Positions 25,623-34,726 of a stretch of DNA of 64,000 bases are shown piece after piece. The notes below the pieces were generated by a model. The model was not told where the DNA came from and ran no database searches. It saw only the letters and a program-made list of their open reading frames with translations. How positions within the stretch are numbered: position 1 is the stretch's first letter; each line of letters begins with the position of its first letter. Position numbers and translations under genes: made by a program. Source of the DNA: Flavobacterium subsaxonicum WB 4.1-42 = DSM 21790 (lineage in GTDB: Bacteria; Bacteroidota; Bacteroidia; Flavobacteriales; Flavobacteriaceae); the NCBI RefSeq assembly GCF_000422725.1, contig NZ_KE383911.1, positions 186,001 to 250,000 on the forward strand, in the 5' to 3' direction.

Positions 25623-26804
25623 ATGAATACCATTACCAAACGCATACAAAGTATAGACGTGCTTAGGGGCATTATTATGGCGCTGATGGCTTTAGACCAT
25701 ACCCGCGACTTTTTACACATAGATGCCATGACCGAGGACCCTACCAGCATGGCTACCACCACACCCTTTTTATTTTTTACCCGGTGGATAACCCATTTTT
25801 GTGCACCTACGTTTGTGTTTCTGTCGGGTGCATCCATTTACCTGCAAAGCATCAGGAAGACTAAAAAAGAGCTGGCGTGGTTTTTATTTACCCGTGGCCT
25901 CTGGCTTATTATTGCCGAACTTACCCTTGTGGGCTTTGGGTGGAGTTTTGATTATTTTTTCAGGCTGTTCTTTTTACAGGTAATCTGGGCCATTGGGTGC
26001 AGTATGGTAATTTTATCCGGCCTTATATTCTTCAATTACCGGGTGCTGGCTGCATTGGGCATTATTATTACGCTCTTCCATAACCTTATGGACCACGCCA
26101 CCATTGCCGACCCTGATTTAGATGCTGCCGCCAACCTGCTTATAGTAACCAACTTTGCCCCCTACACTGTAGGGCCGTTTAACTTTATAAGCGCTTATGC
26201 CGTTTTACCGTGGACGGGAATTATGCTCCTCGGCTTTGCCATTGGCAAGTGGTACAACACAGCAGTTTATACTGCACAGCAACGTAAAAAAGCTTTAGTC
26301 ACATTCGGATTATCCTTAATTGCACTCTTTATAGTATTACGATTTATTAATAATTATGGCGACTTACAACCGTGGTCGGCGCAGGCGATTCCGGTTTACA
26401 CAGTACTCTCGTTTTTAAACGTTACCAAATATCCGCCATCATTAATGTATGCCTGCATGACGCTTGGCCCGGCCCTACTGGCACTCGCAGCGTTAGAAAA
26501 CATTCAGAATAAATTTACCGGCATAATGAATGTTTTTGGCCGTGTACCCTTTTTCTACTATCTGCTGCATGTATATGTAATTCACCTTTTATGCGTAGTG
26601 GTATTTTATGCCGAAGGCTACGAATTTGCCGATAACTTTAAGTTACAAATGGCTTTTGGCTTTAGGCCACGAGAAAATTTTGGCTACTCGCTGGGCATTA
26701 TATACCTGCTATGGCTGCTGGTACTGGTTATTTGCTACTACCCCAGCCGATGGTATAATAACTACAAGAGCAACAATAAAAAATGGTGGCTAAGCTATGT
26801 TTAA
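25623..26804 (+). CDS. DUF1624/heparan-acetyltransferase-like membrane protein
   Basis: 393 residues with about ten hydrophobic segments. The N-terminal IDVLRGIIMALMALDHTRDFLH, with the buried Arg and His, is the hallmark of the DUF1624/HGSNAT_cat family of acyltransferase-like proteins. FYYLLHVYVIHLL near residue 315 has the second conserved His pair. Family members are thought to move acetyl groups across the membrane to sugars. The substrate is unknown. It is monocistronic and divergent from hsp20. Confidence 0.85.
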   Translation: MNTITKRIQSIDVLRGIIMALMALDHTRDFLHIDAMTEDPTSMATTTPFLFFTRWITHFCAPTFVFLSGASIYLQSIRKTKKELAWFLFTRGLWLIIAELTLVGFGWSFDYFFRLFFLQVIWAIGCSMVILSGLIFFNYRVLAALGIIITLFHNLMDHATIADPDLDAAANLLIVTNFAPYTVGPFNFISAYAVLPWTGIMLLGFAIGKWYNTAVYTAQQRKKALVTFGLSLIALFIVLRFINNYGDLQPWSAQAIPVYTVLSFLNVTKYPPSLMYACMTLGPALLALAALENIQNKFTGIMNVFGRVPFFYYLLHVYVIHLLCVVVFYAEGYEFADNFKLQMAFGFRPRENFGYSLGIIYLLWLLVLVICYYPSRWYNNYKSNNKKWWLSYV

Positions 26805-26811
26805 GAGTTAC

Positions 26812-26880
26812 GGGTTTTGAGTTTTGAGTTAAGAGTTATGAGTAAGTTTAACCCGAAAACCCAAACACTAAACCCTGAAC
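26812..26880. repeat. Degenerate word array with inverted arms
   Basis: Left arm: repeats of GAGTTTTGAGTTAAGAGTTATGAG-type heptamers. Right arm: AACCCGAAAACCC...AAACCCTGAACT, partly complementary. It lies between the DUF1624 and ABC genes. Confidence 0.6.
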
Positions 26881-26932
26881 TTATCACCACTTAAAAAAAT
26901 TGTTTACTTTTAAGCCTCAAAATAAAACAGGC

Positions 26933-27634
26933 ATGGCACAGGCTATAATAGATATAAAAGGCATAACCCGCGATTTTCCGCTGGGCAGCGAGATTGTAAA
27001 GGTACTTAAGGGCATAAACCTTACTATTAATAAAGGCGAGTATGTGGCGCTTATGGGGCCTTCGGGTTCCGGCAAGAGTACACTTATGAATTTACTGGGC
27101 TGCCTGGACACCCCAACATCGGGCCATTATATACTAAACGGTAAAGACGTTAGTAAAATGAGCGACGATGAGTTGGCCGAAATTCGTAATAAAGAAATTG
27201 GCTTTGTTTTCCAGACTTTTAACCTGCTGCCAAGAACCACGGCTTTAGACAATGTTGCCCTGCCTATGGTATATGCCGGCTACAAAAAACCCGAGCGAGA
27301 GGCCCGCGCTACCGAAGTTTTAAAACAGGTAAGCCTGGCCGACCGTATGGACCACAAGCCCAACCAGCTTTCGGGTGGCCAGCGCCAAAGGGTTGCTGTG
27401 GCACGCGCACTGGTTAACCGCCCGTCCATCATCCTTGCCGATGAGCCTACAGGTAACCTGGACAGTAAAACATCGGTAGAGATCATGGCCCTGTTTAACG
27501 ACATACACGCCAATGGCAACACCGTTATTTTAGTAACCCACGAAGAAGACATTGCCGCCTACGCCCACCGCGTTATCCGCCTTAGAGATGGCATTATAGA
27601 AAGCGACAATGTAAATCCTAATCCGCATAAATAA
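26933..27634 (+). CDS. ABC transporter ATPase, LolD/MacB type
   Basis: 233 residues from the ATG at 26933 ([20 protein letters not shown]); an earlier in-frame start at 26900 lies in leader-like sequence. Walker A is GPSGSGKST, the signature [15 protein letters not shown], and Walker [13 protein letters not shown]. The [12 protein letters not shown] and [12 protein letters not shown] regions place it with LolD/MacB ATPases, which drive lipoprotein release or peptide export with a FtsX-like permease. No permease gene is adjacent, which is common for this group in Bacteroidota. Confidence 0.92.
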   Translation: MAQAIIDIKGITRDFPLGSEIVKVLKGINLTINKGEYVALMGPSGSGKSTLMNLLGCLDTPTSGHYILNGKDVSKMSDDELAEIRNKEIGFVFQTFNLLPRTTALDNVALPMVYAGYKKPEREARATEVLKQVSLADRMDHKPNQLSGGQRQRVAVARALVNRPSIILADEPTGNLDSKTSVEIMALFNDIHANGNTVILVTHEEDIAAYAHRVIRLRDGIIESDNVNPNPHK

Positions 27635-27640
27635 TATTAG

Positions 27641-27787
27641 ATTTCAGATTTTAGATTTCAGAATTCAGATTGAGCTTCACTCCTATTCTAAAGTCTAAAA
27701 TCTGAATATCAAAACATAGTAACATTCAAATTTCAGATTACCCTCATCGGCAGCTCAATCTGAATTCTGAAATCTAAAATCTGAAAT
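27641..27787. repeat. Perfect 35-bp inverted repeat built from ATTTCAGATT words
   Basis: The arms at 27641-27675 and 27753-27787 are exact reverse complements over 35 bp. Each is made from ATTTCAGAT/TTTAGATTTCAG words. The 77-bp loop holds more degenerate copies. The right arm ends 5 bp before the next start codon, so a transcript from upstream would fold over that start. Confidence 0.85.
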
Positions 27788-27792
27788 CCAAC

Positions 27793-28365
27793 ATGAAAGT
27801 ATACACTAAAACCGGCGATAAAGGCACTACTGCCCTTTTTGGTGGCACCCGCGTGCCCAAACACCACATACGTATAGAGAGCTACGGCACGGTAGACGAG
27901 CTAAATTCGCATATTGGGCTTATTCGCGACCAGGATATCAACCCCAATTATAAGAAAATACTGGAGCGCGTGCAGGACAGGCTCTTTACTTTAGGTGCCA
28001 TATTGGCAACAGACCCCGAAAAGACTATACTTAAAAACGGCAAAGAGCGCCTAAACATACCAAAAATTACCGATGCCGATGTCGAACTTCTTGAAAACGA
28101 GATAGACACTATGGAAAGCGAGCTGGAACCTATGACACATTTTGTACTGCCCGGCGGGCACACAACGGTGTCATACTGTCATATAGCGCGCTGTGTTTGC
28201 CGCCGTGCAGAGCGCCTTTCGGTACATTTACACGAGTTAGAACCTACCGATGAGCTGGTTTTAACCTACCTAAACCGCCTTTCTGACTATCTTTTTGTGT
28301 TGGCACGAAAGTTGTCACATGATCTGCATGCCGATGAAGTAAAATGGATACCGAAAAAGTATTAG
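27793..28365 (+). CDS. Cob(I)alamin adenosyltransferase, PduO type
   Basis: 190 residues. It transfers the adenosyl group of ATP to reduced cobalamin to make coenzyme B12. The ATP-site signature KVYTKTGDKGTTALFGGTRV (2-21), ESYGTVDELNSHIGL (30-44), the RCVCRRAERLSV helix (about 136-147) and YLNRLSDYLFVLAR (158-171) are all present. B12-dependent genes are not nearby. A perfect inverted repeat ends 5 bp before its start. Confidence 0.95.
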   Translation: MKVYTKTGDKGTTALFGGTRVPKHHIRIESYGTVDELNSHIGLIRDQDINPNYKKILERVQDRLFTLGAILATDPEKTILKNGKERLNIPKITDADVELLENEIDTMESELEPMTHFVLPGGHTTVSYCHIARCVCRRAERLSVHLHELEPTDELVLTYLNRLSDYLFVLARKLSHDLHADEVKWIPKKY

Positions 28366-28372
28366 TTTACAG

Positions 28373-28460
28373 TATCCAGTCTCAGTTGGCAGTAGTAAAT
28401 GAGTTGCAACTAATGCGTTTACAGCTTCTAAACTGATAACTGCGACTGCGACTGAAAACT
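28373..28460. repeat. Relative of the CAGTATTCAGT repeat family
   Basis: TTTACAGTATCCAGTCTCAG and GGCAGTAG on the left, AACTGATAACTGCGACTGCG on the right, as in the arrays at 16.4 and 54.0 kb but more diverged. Confidence 0.55.
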
Positions 28461-28509
28461 CAAAAAAACACGTTCTTAATTTTTTTATTGAAAATAAACA
28501 ACTTTTTAC

Positions 28510-28539
28510 TTGACAATTTCAGTAGAAAATTTATTTTTG
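28510..28539 (+). promoter_or_regulatory. Promoter of the DUF2795 gene
   Basis: TTG (28510-28512), exactly 19-bp spacer, TATTTTTG (28532-28539): a full match to the Bacteroidota housekeeping promoter, 23 bp before the ATG. Confidence 0.8.
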
Positions 28540-28562
28540 CATAAACTTTAATCGTTTAGAAG

Positions 28563-28784
28563 ATGTATTGGACATTAGAATTAGCATCTTATTTAAGTGA
28601 TGCACCGTGGCCGGCTACCAAAGATGAGCTAATTGATTACGCCATCAGGACTGGGGCTCCGCTTGAGGTCGTAGAAAACCTGCAATCCATTGAAGACGAG
28701 GGAGAGATCTACGAGTCTATGGAAGAAATTTGGCCAGATTATCCAACAGACGAAGATTATCTTTGGAACGAGGATGAATACTAA
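28563..28784 (+). CDS. DUF2795 family small acidic protein
   Basis: 73 residues, strongly acidic, with the DUF2795 core WTLELASYLSDAPWPATKDELIDYAIRTGAP and the tail WPDYPTDEDYLWNEDEY. It is near-universal next to secA or in similar places in Bacteroidota; its function is unknown. It has its own consensus promoter and a weak terminator at 28805-28833. Confidence 0.9.
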   Translation: MYWTLELASYLSDAPWPATKDELIDYAIRTGAPLEVVENLQSIEDEGEIYESMEEIWPDYPTDEDYLWNEDEY

Positions 28785-28804
28785 GCAAAAATAGAATCAA
28801 TTGA

Positions 28805-28833
28805 AAAGTCTTCTTTCAGGAGGCTTTTTTTTT
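28805..28833 (+). terminator. Terminator after DUF2795 gene
   Basis: AAGTCTTC/GGAGGCTT stem (eight pairs with G-U) and a 5-nt loop followed by a run of nine T. Confidence 0.75.
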
Positions 28834-28836
28834 GGT

Positions 28837-28844
28837 TAAATTTG
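28837..28844 (+). promoter_or_regulatory. Candidate -7 element of secA
   Basis: TAAATTTG fits TAnnTTTG, 37 bp before the secA ATG. The -33 position falls in the preceding terminator and has no TTG. Confidence 0.35.
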
Positions 28845-28881
28845 CACCTATATAGTTTAAATATACGTAATTACAAATATA

Positions 28882-31800
28882 ATGAGTTTAATAAACAGCA
28901 TACTTAAAGCCTTTGTGGGCGATAAGTCGCAAAAAGACGTAAAGGCCATACAGCCACTCGTAGACAAAATAAAGTCGTTCGAGGGGGCCTTAACACAGCT
29001 ATCGCATGATGACCTAAGGGCAAAGACTATCTATTTTAAAGATACCATTCGTAAAGCCCGTGCCGAAAAAGACGCTAAAATTGCTTCTTACCTTGAAGAG
29101 GTAGAAAAAACAGCCGATATTGATGCACGTGAGGATATCTATGCTTCTATAGATGCTCTTGAAAAAGAAGCTTACGACCTTTCTGAAAAAGCATTATTGC
29201 AAATACTTCCGGAAGCTTTTGCTGTGGTTAAAGAAACCGCACGCCGTTTTAAAGAAAACACGTCTATAACGGTTACCGCTACAGAAAAAGATATGGAGCT
29301 ATCGGCTACCAAGCCATACATTAGTATTAACGGCAACACCTCTACATGGGCCAACACATGGAATGCCGCAGGTAAAGAAATGACCTGGGACATGATACAC
29401 TACGACGTACAGCTTATTGGCGGTATTGTTTTGCACCAGGGTAAAATATCTGAAATGCAAACCGGTGAAGGTAAAACCCTTGTGGCTACCCTGCCGCTTT
29501 ACCTAAACGCACTTACAGGCAACGGTGTACACCTTGTAACCGTGAATGACTACCTTGCAAAAAGGGATAGTACCTGGAAAGCGCCATTGTTCGAATTTCA
29601 CGGTATTACAGTAGACTGTATCGATAACCACCAGCCAAACTCTGATGCGCGCCGTAAAGCTTACGCAGCAGATATTACTTACGGTACCAATAACGAATTT
29701 GGTTTTGACTACCTTAGGGATAACATGGCACATTCGCCAAACGACTTAGTTCAGCGCAAGCACAACTACGCAATTGTAGATGAGGTCGATTCAGTATTAG
29801 TAGATGATGCCCGTACGCCTCTAATTATCTCGGGTCCGGTTCCGCAGGGCGACCGCCACGAGTTTAACGAGCTTAAGCCAAAGGTAGACCACCTTGTTAA
29901 CCTGCAGCGTACATTGCTTAACGGTGTTTTAGCCGAGGCTAAAAAACTGCTTAAAGAGGGCAAAACTAAAGAAGCCGGTTTTCTTTTACTAAGGGTACAC
30001 CGCGGACTTCCTAAAAATAAAGCGCTTATTAAAGTATTGAGTGAAGACGGTAACAAGCAATTGCTTCAAAAAACCGAAAACACCTATATGGCCGATAACA
30101 ACCGCGACATGCACAAGGTTGACGAAGCCCTTTACTTTGTAATCGAAGAAAAAAACAACCAGGTAGAACTTACAGATAACGGTATCAAATTCCTTTCTCA
30201 GGATACCGATAACGACTTTTTCGTTCTTCCGGATATTGGTACCGAGATTGCCAACATCGAAAAGAAAAAACTGGATAAAGAAGTTGAGACCGAAGCTAAA
30301 GAAGAACTGTTTAAAGACTTTTCTATTAAAAGCGAGCGCATCCACACACTTACACAGCTTTTAAAAGCCTACACGCTTTTTGAAAAAGATGTGGAGTATG
30401 TTATCATGGAAAACAAAATCATGATAGTAGATGAGCAAACAGGCCGTATTATGGATGGCCGTCGTTACTCAGACGGACTACACCAGGCTATTGAGGCTAA
30501 AGAAAATGTAAAAATTGAGGCTGCTACCCAAACGTTTGCTACCATTACCCTGCAAAACTATTTCAGGATGTACAGCAAACTTGCCGGTATGACGGGTACT
30601 GCGGTTACAGAGGCGGGCGAGTTCTGGGAAATATACAAACTGGATGTGGTAGAGATACCTACAAACAGAGGTATGGCCCGTAAAGACCAGCACGACCTTA
30701 TATACAAAACAATGCGCGAAAAGTTCAATGCCGTTATAGAAGACGTTAGCGAACTTTCGGCAGCCGGAAGGCCGGTACTTATTGGTACAACATCGGTAGA
30801 GATATCAGAGCTTTTAAGCCGTATGCTTAAAATGCGTAATGTTGCACACAATGTACTAAATGCTAAATTGCACAAAAAAGAGGCCGATATTGTTGCCGAA
30901 GCCGGTAAGCCGGGTGTGGTAACCATTGCTACCAACATGGCAGGCCGTGGTACCGATATTAAGCTTACCCCAGAGGTTAAGGCCGCAGGTGGTTTGGCAA
31001 TTATTGGTACAGAGCGCCATGATTCAAGGCGTGTAGACAGGCAGCTGCGAGGCCGTGCCGGTCGTCAGGGAGATCCGGGAAGCTCTCAGTTCTACGTTTC
31101 TCTTGAAGATAACCTAATGCGTTTATTTGGCTCTGAAAGGGTTGCCAAAATAATGGACCGTATGGGCCTTAAAGAAGGCGAAGTTATACAGCACTCTATG
31201 ATGACAAAATCTATAGAGCGTGCACAGAAAAAAGTAGAAGAGAACAACTTTGGTGTTCGTAAGCGTTTGCTTGAGTACGACGATATTATGAACTCGCAAC
31301 GCGAGGTGGTTTACAAACGCCGTAAGCATGCTTTGCATGGCGAGCGCCTTAAAGTAGACTTAGCCAACATGATGTACGATACTGCCGAGCTTATTATCGA
31401 AGTTAACAAGCCTACAAACGACTTTAAAAACTTTGAGTTCGACCTTATACGCATCTTCTCTATCAGCTCTCCAATTAGCGAGTCTGATTTTACAAGGCTA
31501 ACCGACAGGGAGCTTACAGGTAAAGTTTACAAAGCGGTACTTGATGCTTATACAGAGCGTAACGAGCGCAACGCTACCGAAGCTTTTGTGGTAATTAAAA
31601 ATGTTTACGAAAACAACAACGGCCAGTACGAGCGCATCGTGGTTCCGTTTACCGATGGCATTAAAACCCTTAATGTGGTAACCAACCTTGATAAGGCGTA
31701 TGAAACCGAAGGTAAATCGTTAATAACTGATTTCGAGAAAAACATTACGCTTTCTATTATCGATGAGGCCTGGAAAAAGCACCTTCGCAAAATGGACGAG

Positions 31801-32244
31801 CTTAAGCAATCGGTTCAGTTAGCCGTTCACGAGCAAAAAGACCCGCTGCTTATTTATAAGTTCGAAGCCTTTAACCTGTTTAAGAAAACAATAGACAGCA
31901 TTAATAAAGATGTAATATCGTTCCTTTTCAAGGCCGATCTTCCTTCTCAAAACTCTAACAACATACAGGAGGCAAGACAGCCAATCCGTCAGCAGGAAGA
32001 ATACATTGAGATTAAAGACGAAGTTATGAATACCGATGAAATGGCTGCCAAAGCCCGTGAGGTATCGCAACAAAGTCAGTCACGCCCACAGGTAACCGAG
32101 ACCATTACAAGAGATGCACCAAAAATTAACCGTAACGATAATGTTACGCTTAAGCATGTAATGAGCGGCAAAACCGAAACCATGAAATTTAAAAAAGCCG
32201 AAGCCCTTTTATTAACCGGCGAATGGATTATTACTAACGAGTAA
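28882..32244 (+). CDS. secA: Preprotein translocase ATPase SecA
   Basis: SecA pushes unfolded secretory proteins through SecYEG using ATP. The 1120-residue protein is about 220 longer than E. coli SecA, as in other Bacteroidota. Walker A is MQTGEGKTL (GEGKT 195-199), with VDEVDSVLVDDARTPL as the DEAD-type Walker B. TNMAGRGTDIKL and QLRGRAGRQGDPGSSQFY are the second-motor motifs. An insertion rich in Lys and Glu (about 330-450) lies in the first half. The C-terminus has no CxCxSGK...CH zinc motif for SecB binding; it ends ALLLTGEWIITNE. Confidence 0.97.
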   Translation: MSLINSILKAFVGDKSQKDVKAIQPLVDKIKSFEGALTQLSHDDLRAKTIYFKDTIRKARAEKDAKIASYLEEVEKTADIDAREDIYASIDALEKEAYDLSEKALLQILPEAFAVVKETARRFKENTSITVTATEKDMELSATKPYISINGNTSTWANTWNAAGKEMTWDMIHYDVQLIGGIVLHQGKISEMQTGEGKTLVATLPLYLNALTGNGVHLVTVNDYLAKRDSTWKAPLFEFHGITVDCIDNHQPNSDARRKAYAADITYGTNNEFGFDYLRDNMAHSPNDLVQRKHNYAIVDEVDSVLVDDARTPLIISGPVPQGDRHEFNELKPKVDHLVNLQRTLLNGVLAEAKKLLKEGKTKEAGFLLLRVHRGLPKNKALIKVLSEDGNKQLLQKTENTYMADNNRDMHKVDEALYFVIEEKNNQVELTDNGIKFLSQDTDNDFFVLPDIGTEIANIEKKKLDKEVETEAKEELFKDFSIKSERIHTLTQLLKAYTLFEKDVEYVIMENKIMIVDEQTGRIMDGRRYSDGLHQAIEAKENVKIEAATQTFATITLQNYFRMYSKLAGMTGTAVTEAGEFWEIYKLDVVEIPTNRGMARKDQHDLIYKTMREKFNAVIEDVSELSAAGRPVLIGTTSVEISELLSRMLKMRNVAHNVLNAKLHKKEADIVAEAGKPGVVTIATNMAGRGTDIKLTPEVKAAGGLAIIGTERHDSRRVDRQLRGRAGRQGDPGSSQFYVSLEDNLMRLFGSERVAKIMDRMGLKEGEVIQHSMMTKSIERAQKKVEENNFGVRKRLLEYDDIMNSQREVVYKRRKHALHGERLKVDLANMMYDTAELIIEVNKPTNDFKNFEFDLIRIFSISSPISESDFTRLTDRELTGKVYKAVLDAYTERNERNATEAFVVIKNVYENNNGQYERIVVPFTDGIKTLNVVTNLDKAYETEGKSLITDFEKNITLSIIDEAWKKHLRKMDELKQSVQLAVHEQKDPLLIYKFEAFNLFKKTIDSINKDVISFLFKADLPSQNSNNIQEARQPIRQQEEYIEIKDEVMNTDEMAAKAREVSQQSQSRPQVTETITRDAPKINRNDNVTLKHVMSGKTETMKFKKAEALLLTGEWIITNE

Positions 32245-32265
32245 TATCCGGCTGATTACATAACT

Positions 32266-32300
32266 AAATCCCCGAACTTATAATTCGGGGATTTCTTATT
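32266..32300. terminator. Terminator after secA
   Basis: Eleven-bp perfect stem AAATCCCCGAA/TTCGGGGATTT with a 7-nt loop and T-rich end. Confidence 0.85.
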
Positions 32301-32302
32301 TT

Positions 32303-32971
32303 ATGAAGATACTTAACTGGAATATAGAACGCCTTAAACGCCCTGCCTTTAAAGAGGCAGTGCTTGCTATTATTGATAGTTATGATGCCGATATTATTGT
32401 TTTGACTGAAACCTCAGCACAAATTAATCCGGGAAATAGTTACAATTCTGTACAGACCTTTGCCCTGTCCTCGTTTCACGATGGTATTAAATATAAAGAG
32501 GGAGAAAACAGGGTTACCTTGTTTTCTAAATATCCTATTATTCAAACCCACAAAACGTATGATGATTATACCAGTGTTTGTGCAGACGTAGCAACAACAT
32601 TAGGCCCGTTAAGGATTTATGCAACCATAACCGGAGTATTTGGCGGTATAGGAGAACGTTTTAAACAGGATATATTGGGTCAAATGTCAGATTTTAAAAC
32701 GTTACTATACGATTGCCCCACCTGTATTATCGGCGACTTAAATACTACATTTTCGGGTTATACCTACCCCAGCCATGCAGCACGGAATACTTTAATTGAT
32801 TATTTTGATAAAAAAAAAATGACCAACATTACGGCTCCTATAGCTGATAATGTTGATCATATAATTTTAAGTATTGATTACTTAGGCTCTGCAAAAATCC
32901 TGACTTCTGTATTTAACGAAGGCAAAAAACTAAGCGACCATATTGGTATTTGTGTAGAGATTGATTTTTAG
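32303..32971 (+). CDS. Endonuclease/exonuclease/phosphatase-fold protein
   Basis: 222 residues. The EEP fold is shown by KILNWNIERLK (2-12), the metal-binding Glu in IVLTETSAQ (about 34-42), GDLNTTF (about 143-149) and the C-terminal LSDHIGICVEI with the catalytic Asp-His. It could be a nuclease or a phosphatase on nucleotides or lipids; the sequence does not say. It starts only 3 bp after the secA terminator, so it probably has its own promoter within that region. Confidence 0.85.
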   Translation: MKILNWNIERLKRPAFKEAVLAIIDSYDADIIVLTETSAQINPGNSYNSVQTFALSSFHDGIKYKEGENRVTLFSKYPIIQTHKTYDDYTSVCADVATTLGPLRIYATITGVFGGIGERFKQDILGQMSDFKTLLYDCPTCIIGDLNTTFSGYTYPSHAARNTLIDYFDKKKMTNITAPIADNVDHIILSIDYLGSAKILTSVFNEGKKLSDHIGICVEIDF

Positions 32972-32974
32972 TTT

Positions 32975-33058
32975 CCTGCAAGGTTTTCAAAACCTTGTAG
33001 GTATATAATAATATGGCTATTAAAAATAAAACCTACAAGGTTTTAGAAACCTTGCAGG
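32975..33058. repeat. Inverted repeat of the CCTGCAAGGTTT type
   Basis: Arms of 28 bp at 32975-33002 and 33031-33058 match as reverse complements at 26 of 28 bases. Each arm is also nearly self-complementary (AAGGTTTT/AAAACCTT). It is of a kind common between flavobacterial genes. Confidence 0.8.
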
Positions 33059-33117
33059 TTGATGTATGTGCAAATAAAAATCCGCGCTCGTAAATCCGCT
33101 TTATCCGCGTTCCAACA

Positions 33118-33192
33118 ATTGCTACATTAATAAATTAATTTATCATTGCATTGAAATTGCTACATTAAATAATTAATCCATTGCTATATTAA
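33118..33192. repeat. ATTGCTACATTAA word array at gltD 3' end
   Basis: ATTGCTACATTAA at 33118-33130 and 33156-33168, and ATTGCTATATTAA at 33180-33192, which runs into the gltD stop codon. A further copy (ATTGCTACATTAC) covers the gltB start at 39258-39270. Confidence 0.6.
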
Positions 33193-34712
33193 AAAGCACC
33201 AAAAGCTTCCGTCTCTAAACTCGCATCCCTGTTTTCCAGTACCGATGTTTGCTTGCTCAAAAACGCATCAACGTTACGGGCACATTCGCGGCCTTCGCTA
33301 ATAGCCCAAACCACGAGGCTCTGGCCCCTGCGCATATCGCCACAGGCAAATATTTTTGGGTACGAAGTTTTATAGGTAACCTCATCGGCCAAAATGTTGC
33401 CGCGGGTATCCTTATCAATATCATAACGGTCTAACAGCAATTGCTCCGGTTTAGAAAAACCAATAGCAATAAGCGCCAGGTCGCACGGAATAATACGCTC
33501 AGAACCCTCCCTTTCGGTCGAGCCTATAGCCTTACCGTTGGGGGCAAACTCCCATTGCAGGTCGGCTACCCTGAGTGCGGCCAGGTTGCCGTTACCATCG
33601 CCAATAAACTCTTTGGTAACGGTGGCAAAAAGGCGCTCGGCACCCTCTTCCTGAGACGACGATGTACGGTGAATGGACGGATACTGCGGCCACGGCGTAT
33701 GCATCGGCCTGTTAGTTCCCGGCTGAAACATTAATGCCAGCTGTGTGACTGATTTAGCCCCCTGGCGAATGCTCGTACCCATACAATCCGATCCGGTATC
33801 GCCACTACCCACAATAACAACATCTTTTCCTTTGGCGGTAACTTCCTGCTCAATAATATTGCTTTCTATTTCGGCAAAAGCCAACGGGTCTTTTTTAGCC
33901 ACACGCTTGTTTTGCTGCTTTAAAAAATCCATTGCGTAATGAATACCCTTAAGCTCACGCCCCGGCAACGCAAGGTCGCGTGGCACCATAGCACCACCAG
34001 CCATAACCACAGCATCGTACTCGTGCAAAATATCGCTTAAAAACACATTAATACCCACATGGGCATGGTATTTAAACACAATACCCGATTGCTCCATAAG
34101 GGCAACACGCCTGTCTATAACGCTTTTTTCCAGTTTAAAATCGGGTATGCCGTAGCGCAGTAAACCACCTGCGGCATCGTCTTTTTCGTAAATAGTAACC
34201 CAGTGCCCGGCAGCATTTAACTGCTCGGCGGCAGCCATGCCCGCAGGCCCACTGCCCACAACGGCTACCTTTTTACCGGTACGGTCTTCGGGCAAAAACG
34301 GCTTAACCAATCCCTGCTGAAAAGCGATCTCTATAATATGTTTCTCGATAGCCTCTATGGCTACAGCGGGGCGGTTGATATTCAACACACAAGCCGACTC
34401 GCACGGGGCCGGGCATATCCTGCCGGTAAATTCCGGAAAGTTATTGGTAGATGCTAAAATTTCGTACGCCTCTGCCCACTGCTCGTTAAAAACAGCGTCG
34501 TTAAATTCTGGTATAACATTGCCTAACGGGCAGCCGCTATGGCAAAACGGCACACCGCAATCCATACATCGCGCTGACTGCTGATGCAGTTTCTCCGGTG
34601 GGTAGGCATGCGTAAACTCGCTATAATGTTTTATCCTTTTGGCTACAGGCTCAACCGCCGGCAGCTCGCGTTCGTATTGCTTAAATCCTGTTATTTTATC
34701 CTGCTTCATCAT
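33189..34712 (-). CDS. gltD: Glutamate synthase small (beta) subunit
   Basis: GltD passes electrons from NAD(P)H to GltB for the synthesis of glutamate from 2-oxoglutarate and glutamine. The 507-residue protein has the N-terminal iron-sulfur region CMDCGVPFCHSGCP (49-62) and RICPAPCESACV, an FAD site GSGPAGMAAAEQLNAAG (about 152-168), and a second nucleotide site VIVGSGDTGSDC (about 298). It begins with two Met codons in a row. It is 14 bp after gltB in a gltBD operon. Confidence 0.96.
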   Translation of the reverse strand: MMKQDKITGFKQYERELPAVEPVAKRIKHYSEFTHAYPPEKLHQQSARCMDCGVPFCHSGCPLGNVIPEFNDAVFNEQWAEAYEILASTNNFPEFTGRICPAPCESACVLNINRPAVAIEAIEKHIIEIAFQQGLVKPFLPEDRTGKKVAVVGSGPAGMAAAEQLNAAGHWVTIYEKDDAAGGLLRYGIPDFKLEKSVIDRRVALMEQSGIVFKYHAHVGINVFLSDILHEYDAVVMAGGAMVPRDLALPGRELKGIHYAMDFLKQQNKRVAKKDPLAFAEIESNIIEQEVTAKGKDVVIVGSGDTGSDCMGTSIRQGAKSVTQLALMFQPGTNRPMHTPWPQYPSIHRTSSSQEEGAERLFATVTKEFIGDGNGNLAALRVADLQWEFAPNGKAIGSTEREGSERIIPCDLALIAIGFSKPEQLLLDRYDIDKDTRGNILADEVTYKTSYPKIFACGDMRRGQSLVVWAISEGRECARNVDAFLSKQTSVLENRDASLETEAFGAF

Positions 34713-34726
34713 GCTCGCTCTTATAA

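Noticed and set aside
27636-27792. Insertion-sequence ends
   Set aside because: The inverted arms enclose only 77 bp, there are no target-site duplications that I can see, and no transposase is present.
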